DNA of 64,000 nt from Bacteroidales bacterium (lineage in GTDB: Bacteria; Bacteroidota; Bacteroidia; Bacteroidales; Bacteroidaceae), in contig JAAYUD010000011.1 in NCBI GenBank assembly GCA_012517855.1, positions 62,001 through 126,000 of the forward strand. Direction: 5' to 3'. Below the pieces are notes generated by a model. That model worked only from the letters and a program-made list of their open reading frames with translations. It had not been told where the DNA came from and did not search any database. Made by a program: the position numbers and the translations under genes. This document shows positions 38,401 to 47,032 of the stretch, piece by piece (position 1 is the first letter of the stretch; the number at the start of each line of letters is the position of its first letter).

Positions 38401-38782
38401 TGACGGAGTACAAGCTACAGTCGTGAACGGACAAGCTGTTTATGCAAAGAATACGACTGTAACGCCTAGTATTCAGGAATATTACAATTCTTATGTATGG
38501 AATCGTAATAATGCAGAAGAAAATACGTTCAATACTTCTTATCTAAAATTGAAAGAATTGCGTTTTGATTATCAAATACCGAAGAGTTGGTGCGCTAAAA
38601 CAAAAGTGCTACAAACGGCAGGCTTAGGATTCTTTGCTACAAATTTATTTTGCTTGACCAGTTTTCCGCAGTATGATCCAGATACCGGTATGGTCGATGG
38701 TTCTAGTATACACCGAGGTATTGAGGCAATGGCATATCCAATGACTCGTTCGTATGGTTTTAATGTTAAACTTTCATTTTAG
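35459..38782 (+). CDS. SusC-like TonB-dependent outer-membrane transporter
   Basis: Outer-membrane beta-barrel of 1,107 residues that imports oligomeric substrates with its SusD lid. After a signal peptide ending SLTAQ comes a CarboxypepD_reg-like domain (TVTGTVFEQDGTTGMIGVNV), then the plug with QGVVVTALGISRKEKSLGYS and VLKGAAATALYGSLAGNGAI. The C terminus ends in aromatic FNVKLSF as barrels do. It follows a phosphoesterase gene and precedes susD by 6 bp. The substrate is set by context; no glycoside hydrolase is in this cluster. Confidence 0.95.
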   Translation: MNLKQNTKCLAFVIALLLSITSLTAQTVTVTGTVFEQDGTTGMIGVNVLQKGMAKGVITDLDGKFTLRVTGANPILIFRSVGYDTQEIPLNGRRILKVTMVESTTALQGVVVTALGISRKEKSLGYSVAKVDNTALTNTVSGNWMNAMAGKVAGLTFDNASTGPMSSMRVTLRGDQSLNYGNNGALFVVDGVPITSGTTSVGSGSNYANSDGPVDFGNGAGDVNPEDVESVTVLKGAAATALYGSLAGNGAIVITTKSGRKDKGVGVTVNSSLTIEQSSYWPSFQKEYGAGSDMGLNPFCFWPLDATEAPDGIATQRNISRYAFGEKFDASKLRYQYASKNWDNNTYTKLPWLYKDDWYKGLFQTGITWNNSVTVSGGNGKGTSARASITDTRNNWIVPNTGYQSDAISLAFDTELNKSMKLSSRVNFIHKGSDNLPVSGYSAQSPMYSLVWGYNNNSIKDWKNEYFNGRFNAENYNNADGTHGKSLVYPADESYNPYRTAYEEINKLDKNRVYGNVQLNIQLAKDWNLNLRTAMDMSDEWRSQQKPFYTSGSVSGFYREQSMRTYEFNSDFLLRYTHNDWFDKRFGFTAAFGGNNMQSKYFQNEVTLSQLDNPGVYNIYNLPSGDKPGVDNYRSKKIINSFYGLASLSWDDTYFLDLTGRNDWSSTLGKSNRSYFYPSVCGSVLLDKVFRFDRIASWIDFLKYRLSWANVGNDTSPYSLDRYYNPSDPYSGGYTMSGTIPNPDIKPENVQSWETGLEGKLFKNRFSFDFTVYHSSTTDQIVTIDMDQITGATGYKINAGKIVNKGVEISASVTPIKNRNFTWNIDMNWSKNWNKLVDLQKGWDPAQPFQTDMGTTIGSRVFIYSYLGQEMNQIYGRGYQRAPEGSYYTDQNGNKVDCSGMKLINANGYPILDTNPTRHIGRVNPEWRAGLSTRLVYKNVSLSLVFTGQYGGHCYSVTNFSLSYQGKLRNSLKGRYDGLVVDGVQATVVNGQAVYAKNTTVTPSIQEYYNSYVWNRNNAEENTFNTSYLKLKELRFDYQIPKSWCAKTKVLQTAGLGFFATNLFCLTSFPQYDPDTGMVDGSSIHRGIEAMAYPMTRSYGFNVKLSF

Positions 38783-38788
38783 CACAAT

Positions 38789-40378
38789 ATGAAAATCTAT
38801 AATAAAATATTAATTGTTGCACTGTTGATAATGGGACTGAGTGCATGTACCGATCATTTTGAGTCGGCTAACACGAACCCTAACAAAATAACTGTTGGAG
38901 ATAATTCCCTCGAATGTACTTCAATGTATGAACCATTGCTTTATGGTGGTGCTAATTTTTTTAGTTACTATTCTTGGTTTTGGAATGATGAACTTATTCA
39001 GTTTACAGCTTTTACAGGGGGGGGGACGCGTCAAGAACATCGTTATTTTATAGCTGATAATAATTGGCAAGCTGTATGGAACACTTATTCACGCTATGCA
39101 TCCAATGATGTTCATATGTATAATCTTGCTGTTGCACAGCAAAATGAAGCTATGCAGGCTGTTGCTTTAACTATGAAAGTGCTTTTTTTAGAAAATCTGA
39201 CAGATATGTATGGCGATATTCCTTATTCAGAGGCTTTTCAAATAGATAAAGGAATTAATAAACCAATATTTGATTCTCAAGAGAGTGTTTATCAACAAAT
39301 GTGCGCAGAATTGGAGAAAGCGAATGAAATATATGCTACCAACCCTTATGTTAATCCTAAAAAAATATCTTTGGATGGTATGTATAAATTTGATATGGCA
39401 AAATGGCGTAAGTTTAATAATTCTTTATATCTTCGTTTATTATGTCGCATTAGTGGACGTTCTTCGACAATTGTTGACGGGAAAAATACAGTAGTCCAAA
39501 AGATGCAGCAAATTGTATCTAATCCTACAAATTATCCTATTTTTACTTCCAATACTGATAATGCTACGGTAAAGTATACAGGTATTTCTCCATATTATAG
39601 TCAATTTGATCCAAAACAATATACGGAAAGTGCATTCACATCAAGTGGCTATAAGCTGACAGAACAATTGATAAAAATGACTGTGATTAATGATGCTACT
39701 GGAAATGAAGTATACGAAGATCCGCGTTTGCCGATTTATGGAAAGAAAGCCAATAAATTTACCTATTGGAAAGGCACTATTGCCGGTTGCAATGTTTCCG
39801 AACAGAGTGCTGCAGACTTAGGAGCTTCTTATTTGAATTATGAAGTATTTTGTAGGAATAATTCAGATGAATGGTTTATAGATTATGCAGAAGTGCAATT
39901 TATTTTGGCCGAAGCTGCTTTGAAGGGGTATATTTCGGGAGGAGAATCGGCTGCAAAGGTATATTATGAAGCTGCTATAAGAGCGTCAATGCAGAAATGG
40001 TCTGCTATGGGAGCTTACAGTAAAATACCATGTTCTATTACAGATGACAATATAAGTACATTCTTATCTTCCGATTTGGCAGCGTGGGATAAACATGATA
40101 ATAAAGAAGAACTTATAGCTAATCAAAAATATTTAGCCTTATTTATGACTGGAATGGAGACTTATCATGAATATCGCCGTACCGGATATCCGACGCTGAC
40201 AATTGGTAAGGGGACTGTTTATAATGACAATATTTTGCCTACTCGTTTTGCTTATCCTAATACTACAATGGCAACAAATTCTAATAATGCAAAAGCAGCG
40301 TTAGCACGTATGGGAGGTGATAATGATATGAAAACTCCTGTATGGTGGAGTAAACAAGCCATTGAAGCGGGTAAATAG
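38789..40378 (+). CDS. SusD-like outer-membrane lipoprotein
   Basis: Substrate-binding lid of the SusC channel, 529 residues, with lipobox LSACTD (cysteine 20). Helical TPR-like segments such as QAVALTMKVLFLENLTDMYGDIPYSEAF identify the SusD/RagB fold of the SusD_2 branch; AEVQFILAEAALKGYISGG is the typical late helix. Residues 77-79 are glycines encoded by nine consecutive G (39017-39025), an unusual run for this AT-rich gene and a possible slippage site. Confidence 0.93.
   Translation: MKIYNKILIVALLIMGLSACTDHFESANTNPNKITVGDNSLECTSMYEPLLYGGANFFSYYSWFWNDELIQFTAFTGGGTRQEHRYFIADNNWQAVWNTYSRYASNDVHMYNLAVAQQNEAMQAVALTMKVLFLENLTDMYGDIPYSEAFQIDKGINKPIFDSQESVYQQMCAELEKANEIYATNPYVNPKKISLDGMYKFDMAKWRKFNNSLYLRLLCRISGRSSTIVDGKNTVVQKMQQIVSNPTNYPIFTSNTDNATVKYTGISPYYSQFDPKQYTESAFTSSGYKLTEQLIKMTVINDATGNEVYEDPRLPIYGKKANKFTYWKGTIAGCNVSEQSAADLGASYLNYEVFCRNNSDEWFIDYAEVQFILAEAALKGYISGGESAAKVYYEAAIRASMQKWSAMGAYSKIPCSITDDNISTFLSSDLAAWDKHDNKEELIANQKYLALFMTGMETYHEYRRTGYPTLTIGKGTVYNDNILPTRFAYPNTTMATNSNNAKAALARMGGDNDMKTPVWWSKQAIEAGK
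39017..39025 (+). repeat. Nine-G tract inside susD
   Basis: GGG GGG GGG encodes Gly77-79. GGG is a rare glycine codon in the surrounding genes. A gain or loss of one base would truncate SusD early. Confidence 0.9.
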
Positions 40379-40393
40379 TAACTATTTCAAAAA

Positions 40394-41680
40394 ATGAATA
40401 AGATGAACAATATATTTCAGAAAAGAAATTCGAACCTATTGACTCTCGTCATGTCTACCTTGTTTATCATGTCGATGACGTCTTGTTCGAGTGATAAATA
40501 TAATGAAGATCCTTATTTTTATATTGAGGATCAAATGACAGCTGTCACTGCAGATGCAAGTGGTATTTTACAAACAAATATGAAGGCTTATACTATTCGT
40601 TCCAATAGACCGTGGACAATTACCCAAGAGAAGGCGGCTGATTGGCTTCATGTATTTGCCGATGAAGGTGAAGATGATGGGATATTTGATATATGGATAG
40701 ATAAAAATCCTAATTTCACTTCTCGTACAGGAAATTTGATTTTTAAGGTTGATGGTCAAGAACAACCGGTTATGTTTCGTGTAGATCAGAAAGCTGATGT
40801 CCCTGGAGTTACTATTGTTAATGCTGCTGCTGGGTATACCGTGCTTGGCAGGGGTACGATATTGAAAGTGCCTGTTACTAATAATGTCAAGTGGGAGGCG
40901 TCCTTATCTGCAAGTGATTGGGCTGCTATAGATTCAGTAGGGAAAGATACTGTTTATATAAAGACTCAAATTAATGATACCAACGATCCACGTTGTGTGA
41001 CGCTAAAAGTTGTTGGAACAGGAAGTTACTCCTCTTTGTCTTCTCAAACAATAATAACTCAATCTACTGTTGGCATCATTATAAATGAACACTTTGATTG
41101 GATGCAAGAAGGTGTTGTCGACTCTTTGTACAATTATCCTGAAGTTAATAGTACTAATTGGTCTACTGTTGAAAAAAATTATGGGTGGACAACATTAGGA
41201 GCTTCTATGTATGGAGGTCGTGGCTATTTGAAAGTAGGCAAAACAAACTATGGTGGTGATTTAGTTTCTCCTGTTTTTTCTAGTATTGAAGGTACAAAAG
41301 ATTTAATTGTAACATTCAAGTCTATTGGCTATATCTCAGTAGGTGGTACTAAAGATGATGGAGTCCTCAATATCGCAATTGCCGGTGATGGTTTTATTAG
41401 TGATCATAGTACAAAGAATATGAAAATCAATAATAAAGATTATAACGTTGCGACTTTTAATATTAGTGTTTATCCTAATTCTAAAAATCAGGAAAATGGA
41501 GCAGCTTATGATGCTTGGGGACAACCTGGAGCTAAGTTCTCATTTAAAATTAAAGGGGCAACAGCGAAAACTCAAATTATTTTTGTCGGTGGCTCAGCTT
41601 GGGGAGATGCCTTGAAGAATATAGGTCAAAGCAAAAATCGTTGTTACTTTGATGATATTCTTGTGAAGCTTGATGAATAG
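40394..41680 (+). CDS. BACON-domain surface lipoprotein, putative substrate-binding protein
   Basis: Lipoprotein of 428 residues (lipobox MTSCSS). Residues 60-135 form a BACON domain (YTIRSNRPWTITQEKAADWL ... RTGNLIFKVDGQEQPVMFRV), residues 140-220 a second BACON-like repeat, and residues 230-428 a jelly-roll-like domain beginning IINEHFDWM. Genes in this position after susD usually encode surface binding proteins that help capture the substrate. It starts 15 bp after susD. Confidence 0.75.
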   Translation: MNKMNNIFQKRNSNLLTLVMSTLFIMSMTSCSSDKYNEDPYFYIEDQMTAVTADASGILQTNMKAYTIRSNRPWTITQEKAADWLHVFADEGEDDGIFDIWIDKNPNFTSRTGNLIFKVDGQEQPVMFRVDQKADVPGVTIVNAAAGYTVLGRGTILKVPVTNNVKWEASLSASDWAAIDSVGKDTVYIKTQINDTNDPRCVTLKVVGTGSYSSLSSQTIITQSTVGIIINEHFDWMQEGVVDSLYNYPEVNSTNWSTVEKNYGWTTLGASMYGGRGYLKVGKTNYGGDLVSPVFSSIEGTKDLIVTFKSIGYISVGGTKDDGVLNIAIAGDGFISDHSTKNMKINNKDYNVATFNISVYPNSKNQENGAAYDAWGQPGAKFSFKIKGATAKTQIIFVGGSAWGDALKNIGQSKNRCYFDDILVKLDE

Positions 41681-41793
41681 ACGTTTATAAAGTTATAATC
41701 AATATCAGTCGTGAGTTGTACATAGACGGTGTATCATTTATTTGGTATATCGAATATGTACAACTTTTATAAAAAAGGAGAATAAAAATTCTA

Positions 41794-42699
41794 ATGAATT
41801 TAAAGAGAAACATACTTGTTGCATTGCTTTTGTTGTGTGTCGGCATAATGGTTCATGCACAACATTTAGGTAGCGATTATCGATTGAAGCGAATTATTCC
41901 GGTAATCGGTCGACAGGGAATTGCTATTGATGAACACTCTTATTATGTCTCGGATAGTAAAGCGCTGTATAAGTATGATAAAAATGGGATTCTTCTTACT
42001 GCTAATAAAAATCCTTTTATCGAATTTAAATTGAGTGCCAATCATATAGGAGATATTGATGTTTGGAATGGAGAACTGTATGCAGGTGTGGAGTGGTTTG
42101 AAGATGGTCATGCTAAGAATATACAGATTGCAGTGTTCGATGCCAATTCATTACAATTTAAGCGTGTTGTTCAGTGGAATGTAGCATCGGGTCAGGCAGA
42201 AGTTTCGGGTATTGCTATTGATAAAAAACGAAAGATGGTGTGGATGTCCGATTGGAGTGATAGTCGTTATGTTTATTGTTATAGCTTGGAAACAGGAACG
42301 TATTATACTAAAATGCAGTGTCGTCCTACTCCATATTGGTGTCAAGGCTTATTTATCGCTGATAATATGATGTTGTTCAGTGCCGATGACGGTGACTCGA
42401 CTTTTCAAATACCTGATTGTATCTATTGTGCCGACATTAGTTATGTGCCATATTCGGGCGTAAAAGAAGGTCATGCAGCAGGTGCTATAGCGGGCAAGTT
42501 AAATCTTTTTAGAGAAATGAACGATTTTGTACGCACTGGAGAAATAGAAGGATTATCTATTGATCCTGTAAATGATGATTTGGTCGTTCTTAATAATCGT
42601 GGGCTTCAAATTGTAAACGGAATGCCTAAGGAGCCTTATAAAGAAGAGGGTTATAGTAGCGAAATACATGAATTATATATTTACGAAAAATTAAAATAG
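41794..42699 (+). CDS. Secreted beta-propeller protein
   Basis: Protein of 301 residues with signal peptide ending MVHAQ. Repeating strands such as QGIAIDEHSYYVSDSKALYK, SGIAIDKKRKMVWMSDWSD and IEGLSIDPVNDDLVVLNNR suggest a six-bladed propeller of the NHL or phytase-like esterase type. No catalytic residues can be assigned with confidence. It may bind or process the substrate imported by the locus. Confidence 0.6.
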   Translation: MNLKRNILVALLLLCVGIMVHAQHLGSDYRLKRIIPVIGRQGIAIDEHSYYVSDSKALYKYDKNGILLTANKNPFIEFKLSANHIGDIDVWNGELYAGVEWFEDGHAKNIQIAVFDANSLQFKRVVQWNVASGQAEVSGIAIDKKRKMVWMSDWSDSRYVYCYSLETGTYYTKMQCRPTPYWCQGLFIADNMMLFSADDGDSTFQIPDCIYCADISYVPYSGVKEGHAAGAIAGKLNLFREMNDFVRTGEIEGLSIDPVNDDLVVLNNRGLQIVNGMPKEPYKEEGYSSEIHELYIYEKLK

Positions 42700-42765
42700 A
42701 AAATAATTTATTGCCGATGGATATGATTATCTTTACCGACCATCAGCATATTAAAAAAAGAGAAT

Positions 42766-44115
42766 ATGTTTAGAAATTTATTGAATTTTTACAAAACATC
42801 ATCACCGGCTGTAGGTGTTGACCCTTCTTTATTAACAGAAAAACGCTTCAAAAGTTTAAGGTGGAAAACGTTTTTGGCGTTTACTTTTGGCTATACTATG
42901 TTTTATATATGCCGCTTGAGTCTAAATGTGATGAAAGGACCTATTGTCAAAGAGGGTATTTTTTCTGAAACAGAATTAGGTATCATAGGGTCTGCTTTAT
43001 TTTTTACATATGCTATCGGTAAATTCGCAAATGGCTTTTTGGCTGACCATTGTAATATCCGCAAGTTCTTATCGACAGGACTTTTTGTTACGGCAGCAGT
43101 CAATTTGTCTTTGGGATATGTCCATTCTTTTGTTTTCTTTGCTGTATTGTGGGGAGTTAGTGGTTGGTTTCAATCTATTGGTGCACCGTCTTGTGTCGTA
43201 GAGTTATCTCGTTGGTATAACGAAAAAGAGCGAGGAACATTTTATGGCATTTGGATTATAAGTCATAATTTGGGAGAGGGTTTAACTTGGATATTATCTA
43301 CTTTTATTGTAGCAGCATTAGGGTGGCGTTTTGGCTTTCTGTGTTCCGGTCTTCTTGGAATGTTGGGAGTGTTGATTATTTGGAAATTTGTTCATGATAC
43401 TCCTGAAAGCGAGGGATTCCCTTCTGTTAATCCTCCTAAAGTACAGAAAAATGCTTCTTCGGAAGAAGTTTCGGATATAAAAAGGGCACAAATTGCCGTT
43501 TTGAAAAATCCTGCCATCTGGGTTCTTGCTATATCCAGTGCTTTTATGTATTTTTGTCGGTATGCTATTAATAGTTGGGGTATCTTTTTCCTGCAGAACC
43601 AAAAGGGATACAGCTTGAAAGAAGCTGGTATGATATTGTCTATTAATTCGATTTTTGGTATAATAGGAACAGGTTGCTCTGGATTTATCTCTGATAAGAT
43701 GTTTGGAGGAGGCCGTAATATACCGGCGCTGATTGCGGGAGTTCTTGATATTATTGCATTGATGCTCTTTTTGTTGGTTCCGGGACACAATTTGTGGATT
43801 GATTCTCTTGCTATGGTTATGTTTGGAACTGGTATCGGTGTTTTGATTTGTTTCCTTGGTGGATTAATGGCTGTTGATATTGCTCCAAGCAATGCATCTG
43901 GAGCTGCTCTGGGAGTTATTGGAATTGCCAGCTACGTAGGTGCCGGTATTCAAGATATTCTTAGTGGTGTGTTGATACAGGGGAACAAACACATGATAAA
44001 TGGTACAGCACATTATGACTTTACAGCGATTTCTTGGTGCTGGATTGGTGCTGCTATCCTTTCTACTCTTGTTGCTACTTTTGTATGGAATGTTACGGGG
44101 AAAAGACAAAGTTAA
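42766..44115 (+). CDS. MFS organophosphate:phosphate antiporter (GlpT/UhpT family)
   Basis: Inner-membrane transporter of 449 residues with 12 predicted helices. The two phosphate-binding arginines of the family are in place: R50 in FYICRLSLNV and R265 in MYFCRYAINSWG, equivalent to R45 and R269 of E. coli GlpT. The family exchanges sugar phosphates or glycerol-3-phosphate for phosphate. Presence inside a Sus-type cluster suggests that the released periplasmic product is a phosphate monoester that is taken up intact. Exact substrate not provable here. Confidence 0.85.
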   Translation: MFRNLLNFYKTSSPAVGVDPSLLTEKRFKSLRWKTFLAFTFGYTMFYICRLSLNVMKGPIVKEGIFSETELGIIGSALFFTYAIGKFANGFLADHCNIRKFLSTGLFVTAAVNLSLGYVHSFVFFAVLWGVSGWFQSIGAPSCVVELSRWYNEKERGTFYGIWIISHNLGEGLTWILSTFIVAALGWRFGFLCSGLLGMLGVLIIWKFVHDTPESEGFPSVNPPKVQKNASSEEVSDIKRAQIAVLKNPAIWVLAISSAFMYFCRYAINSWGIFFLQNQKGYSLKEAGMILSINSIFGIIGTGCSGFISDKMFGGGRNIPALIAGVLDIIALMLFLLVPGHNLWIDSLAMVMFGTGIGVLICFLGGLMAVDIAPSNASGAALGVIGIASYVGAGIQDILSGVLIQGNKHMINGTAHYDFTAISWCWIGAAILSTLVATFVWNVTGKRQS

Positions 44116-44139
44116 ATTACAATTAATAATAAAAATACA

Positions 44140-44904
44140 ATGTTGAGTATAGCTGAAAGACATAAGTTTATTTTGGATTCGCTAAAGAAATTCGGTTTTG
44201 TGAAGGTTAATGATATTGCTGTGCAATTGGATGTGACACCTGCTACTATACGAAATGACTTGAAAAGTCTTGAAGCGAAGAAACTTTTATATCGTACTCA
44301 TGGGAGTGCAAGTCCTATCAATCCGATTGCTATTGATACGCAAGTAGAGGTGAAAGAAAAAATTCATATTGAAGAAAAGAAAAGAATTGCGGCTCGAGCC
44401 TGTGAATTGATTGAAGAAAATGATTCTATTATTATTGGATCGGGCTCTACCATTTATACTTTTGCAGAACAAATTCCTTCTTCACTTAAGTTGACAGCAG
44501 TGACTACGTCTCCTAAAATATCGATATTGTTGAATAAATCACCTAATATTGAGGTCGTGCAATTAGGAGGTACGCTTCGAAAGAATTCTTTTTCTGTAAT
44601 AGGAGAATATACGAACTATTTTTTTAATGATATTACATGTTCTAAGCTTTTCCTTGGGGTTGATGGTATTGATTTGGAATATGGCATTACTAATTCTAAT
44701 ATGGAAGAAGCTATGCTTAATAAACGGATGATTGATTCTTCTTTGCGTACCATTATATTGGCCGATTCCTCTAAGTTTGGGCGTCGGGGATTTGGTAGAG
44801 TATGTAGTTTGGATAAGATCGATGTGATTATTACCGATTCGGGAATTCCGGAAGTAATGGCTAAGTCTATCGAAGAGATTGGAATCGAACTTATTATTGT
44901 CTAA
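44140..44904 (+). CDS. DeoR-family transcriptional regulator
   Basis: DNA-binding protein of 254 residues. The N-terminal helix-turn-helix is GFVKVNDIAVQLDVTPATIRNDLKSLEAKKLLYRTHGSA; the C-terminal sensor fold shows IIGSGSTIYTFAEQ and KLFLGVDGIDLEYG. DeoR sensors normally bind phosphorylated sugars or polyols, which fits the neighbouring phosphate antiporter. It lies 24 bp after that gene and probably regulates the cluster. Confidence 0.9.
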   Translation: MLSIAERHKFILDSLKKFGFVKVNDIAVQLDVTPATIRNDLKSLEAKKLLYRTHGSASPINPIAIDTQVEVKEKIHIEEKKRIAARACELIEENDSIIIGSGSTIYTFAEQIPSSLKLTAVTTSPKISILLNKSPNIEVVQLGGTLRKNSFSVIGEYTNYFFNDITCSKLFLGVDGIDLEYGITNSNMEEAMLNKRMIDSSLRTIILADSSKFGRRGFGRVCSLDKIDVIITDSGIPEVMAKSIEEIGIELIIV

Positions 44905-44924
44905 AATTGATCCCTTTATTGTAT

Positions 44925-46004
44925 ATGAAGCGAATAACTGTGTTATTATGTGTTATTGTCGGTTTATCTGATTTGTTGTTGGCACAAACGTCAAATATGC
45001 GTTATATCGATGCCAAGGATCTTAATTTAATTGGAAAAATAACACCTACTCCTCAATTGTATCATCGTGTGGATACTGCACGATATAGAGATTTTACACC
45101 TAATCAGAATATTCTAGTAACTGAAGCTGCCGGATTGGCTTTGTGTTTTAAGACTAATAGTAGTCGTATATCTGTTCATACTTATTTCCATTCAATGGGT
45201 AATGGCGCTAATATGACAGGTATCAATCAGTATGGGTATGATTTGTATATTAAGAAAAATAAAGAGTGGCTTTATGCTGCTTCGAAAGCAAAATTAGAGA
45301 AGGATAATTTGCTACCGTTGATTAGCAATATGGATACGTCTCAAAAAGAATGCTTGTTGTATTTACCTGCTTTTAGTGTAATTGATTCCATTAAAATAGG
45401 TATTGATGAACAAGCGGATATTGAATCTTTGCCTAATCCTTTTCGCCATCGCATTATTATTTTCGGCTCTAGTTTCACTCATGGTACTTCGGCCAATCGC
45501 TCTGGAATGAGTTACCCATTGATGGTAGAGCGTGATACTGGTCTATATATAATGAATTTGGGCGTTAGTGGAAACTCCAAATTGCAACAATCTTTTGCTC
45601 GTGTATTGGCTGATGCTGATGCCGACGTTTTTATCTTCGATGCTTTTTCTAATCCTTCGGCAAAAGAGATAGAAGAACGATTTGATTCGTTTGTTAAGAC
45701 TATTAGGGCTTCTCATCCTACAACTCCTCTTATTTTCATGCAGACTATTTATCGTGAAGAACGCAATTTTGATAAGCGTGCCGATCGTTATGAGCAAGAT
45801 AAGATGGATATGGCAGAGAAGATAGTGAAGAAAGCTATGCAATACGATAAAAATATTTATTTTATAAATCCTAAAAATTATACGGGAGATGACCACGTTA
45901 CTTCTACAGATGGTATTCATCCCTCGGCACTAGGGTATTATCGATGGGCTAAAACGATAGAACCTTTGTTATTAACAATTTTGAAAAAGTATCATATAGA
46001 GTAA
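44925..46004 (+). CDS. Secreted SGNH/GDSL-like hydrolase
   Basis: Esterase-type enzyme of 359 residues; the start MKRITVLLCVIVGLSDLLLAQ gives a signal peptide. An N-terminal jelly-roll domain is followed by the hydrolase: FGSSFTHGTS (nucleophile serine, block I), GVSGNSKLQ (block II) and STDGIHPSALGYYRWA (block V, Asp and His). It lies 20 bp after the regulator. In this locus it could remove acyl or acetyl ester groups from the phosphorylated substrate. Confidence 0.85.
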   Translation: MKRITVLLCVIVGLSDLLLAQTSNMRYIDAKDLNLIGKITPTPQLYHRVDTARYRDFTPNQNILVTEAAGLALCFKTNSSRISVHTYFHSMGNGANMTGINQYGYDLYIKKNKEWLYAASKAKLEKDNLLPLISNMDTSQKECLLYLPAFSVIDSIKIGIDEQADIESLPNPFRHRIIIFGSSFTHGTSANRSGMSYPLMVERDTGLYIMNLGVSGNSKLQQSFARVLADADADVFIFDAFSNPSAKEIEERFDSFVKTIRASHPTTPLIFMQTIYREERNFDKRADRYEQDKMDMAEKIVKKAMQYDKNIYFINPKNYTGDDHVTSTDGIHPSALGYYRWAKTIEPLLLTILKKYHIE

Positions 46005-46117
46005 TTGATTTGATAATAGTATATTAGTTTTTGTCAGGTGTGAGACTATCATTCATTTTTTTTCTCCCGCCTGAATAAGTTTTACTACCGCAAAAAGGCG
46101 GATGGATAATAGATATA

Positions 46118-46978
46118 ATGGTTATAGACAAAAAGCAAATGGTCGTGCAGACCGATAGTGAGCGTGATGCCTTATTAACAAAAATACGTCATATAGCTCT
46201 CGATATGGATGGGACAATTTATAATGGTAATACATTGTTCCCCTTTACAGTTTCTTTTCTGAATAATCTGAAAAAATGGGATATCAGTTATTCTTTTCTT
46301 ACTAATAATCCCACTAAAAGCGCCGAAGATTATGTTAATCATTTATTGGAGATGGGAGTTCCTGCTACGTTGAACGAAATGTATACTTCTGCGCAAGCTA
46401 CTATCGATTACATTAAGCTGCATCATCCTGATTTTAAGAGATTATTTATATTGGGTACTCCCAGTATGATTCATGAATTTGAAAAAGCGGGATTTGTTTC
46501 TACTCGTGAAGATGCTACAGATATTCCGGATGCTGTATTGGTAAGCTTTGATAAATCGCTGATCTATCCTCGACTTTGCCGTGCTGCATGGTGGATCTCT
46601 CAAGGTACACCATATTTTGCTACAAATCCAGATAGAGTTTGCCCAACCGACCAACCCACAGTATTGGTGGATTGTGGCTCTTTGATTAGCTGCTTGGCAT
46701 ATGCAACGGGTCGAAACCCTGATGTTGTAATAGGTAAGCCAGATCCACGTATGCTTTATTGCATAATGGAAAAATTAAATTTAAAACCGGAAGAAGTCGC
46801 GGTCGTAGGGGATCGTATTTATACGGATGTTAAGACGGCTTTAAATGCAGGAAGTCCTGGAATATTAGTTCTCTCTGGAGAAACAACGATGGATATTGTT
46901 CGAGAGTCGGACAGAAAGCCAACTATTATTGCTCGTGATTTGGACGAGCTTGGCTCTTGGTTGTCTTTAGTGCATTAA
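46118..46978 (+). CDS. HAD-IIA phosphatase (NagD/PGP-like)
   Basis: Cytoplasmic phosphatase of 286 residues. Motif I is ALDMDGTIYNG, motif II SFLTNNPTKS, and motifs III and IV appear as VIGKPDPRML and VAVVGDRIYTDVKTALNAG. The IIA cap lies between. Members dephosphorylate phosphoglycolate, glycerol phosphate or nucleotides. As the last gene of the cluster it could dephosphorylate the imported phosphate ester. Confidence 0.85.
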   Translation: MVIDKKQMVVQTDSERDALLTKIRHIALDMDGTIYNGNTLFPFTVSFLNNLKKWDISYSFLTNNPTKSAEDYVNHLLEMGVPATLNEMYTSAQATIDYIKLHHPDFKRLFILGTPSMIHEFEKAGFVSTREDATDIPDAVLVSFDKSLIYPRLCRAAWWISQGTPYFATNPDRVCPTDQPTVLVDCGSLISCLAYATGRNPDVVIGKPDPRMLYCIMEKLNLKPEEVAVVGDRIYTDVKTALNAGSPGILVLSGETTMDIVRESDRKPTIIARDLDELGSWLSLVH

Positions 46979-47032
46979 TTGTTACGAAATAGCACTGTTC
47001 CTTTTGTTGCTGCTTTAGAGGTATTTAAGTTC

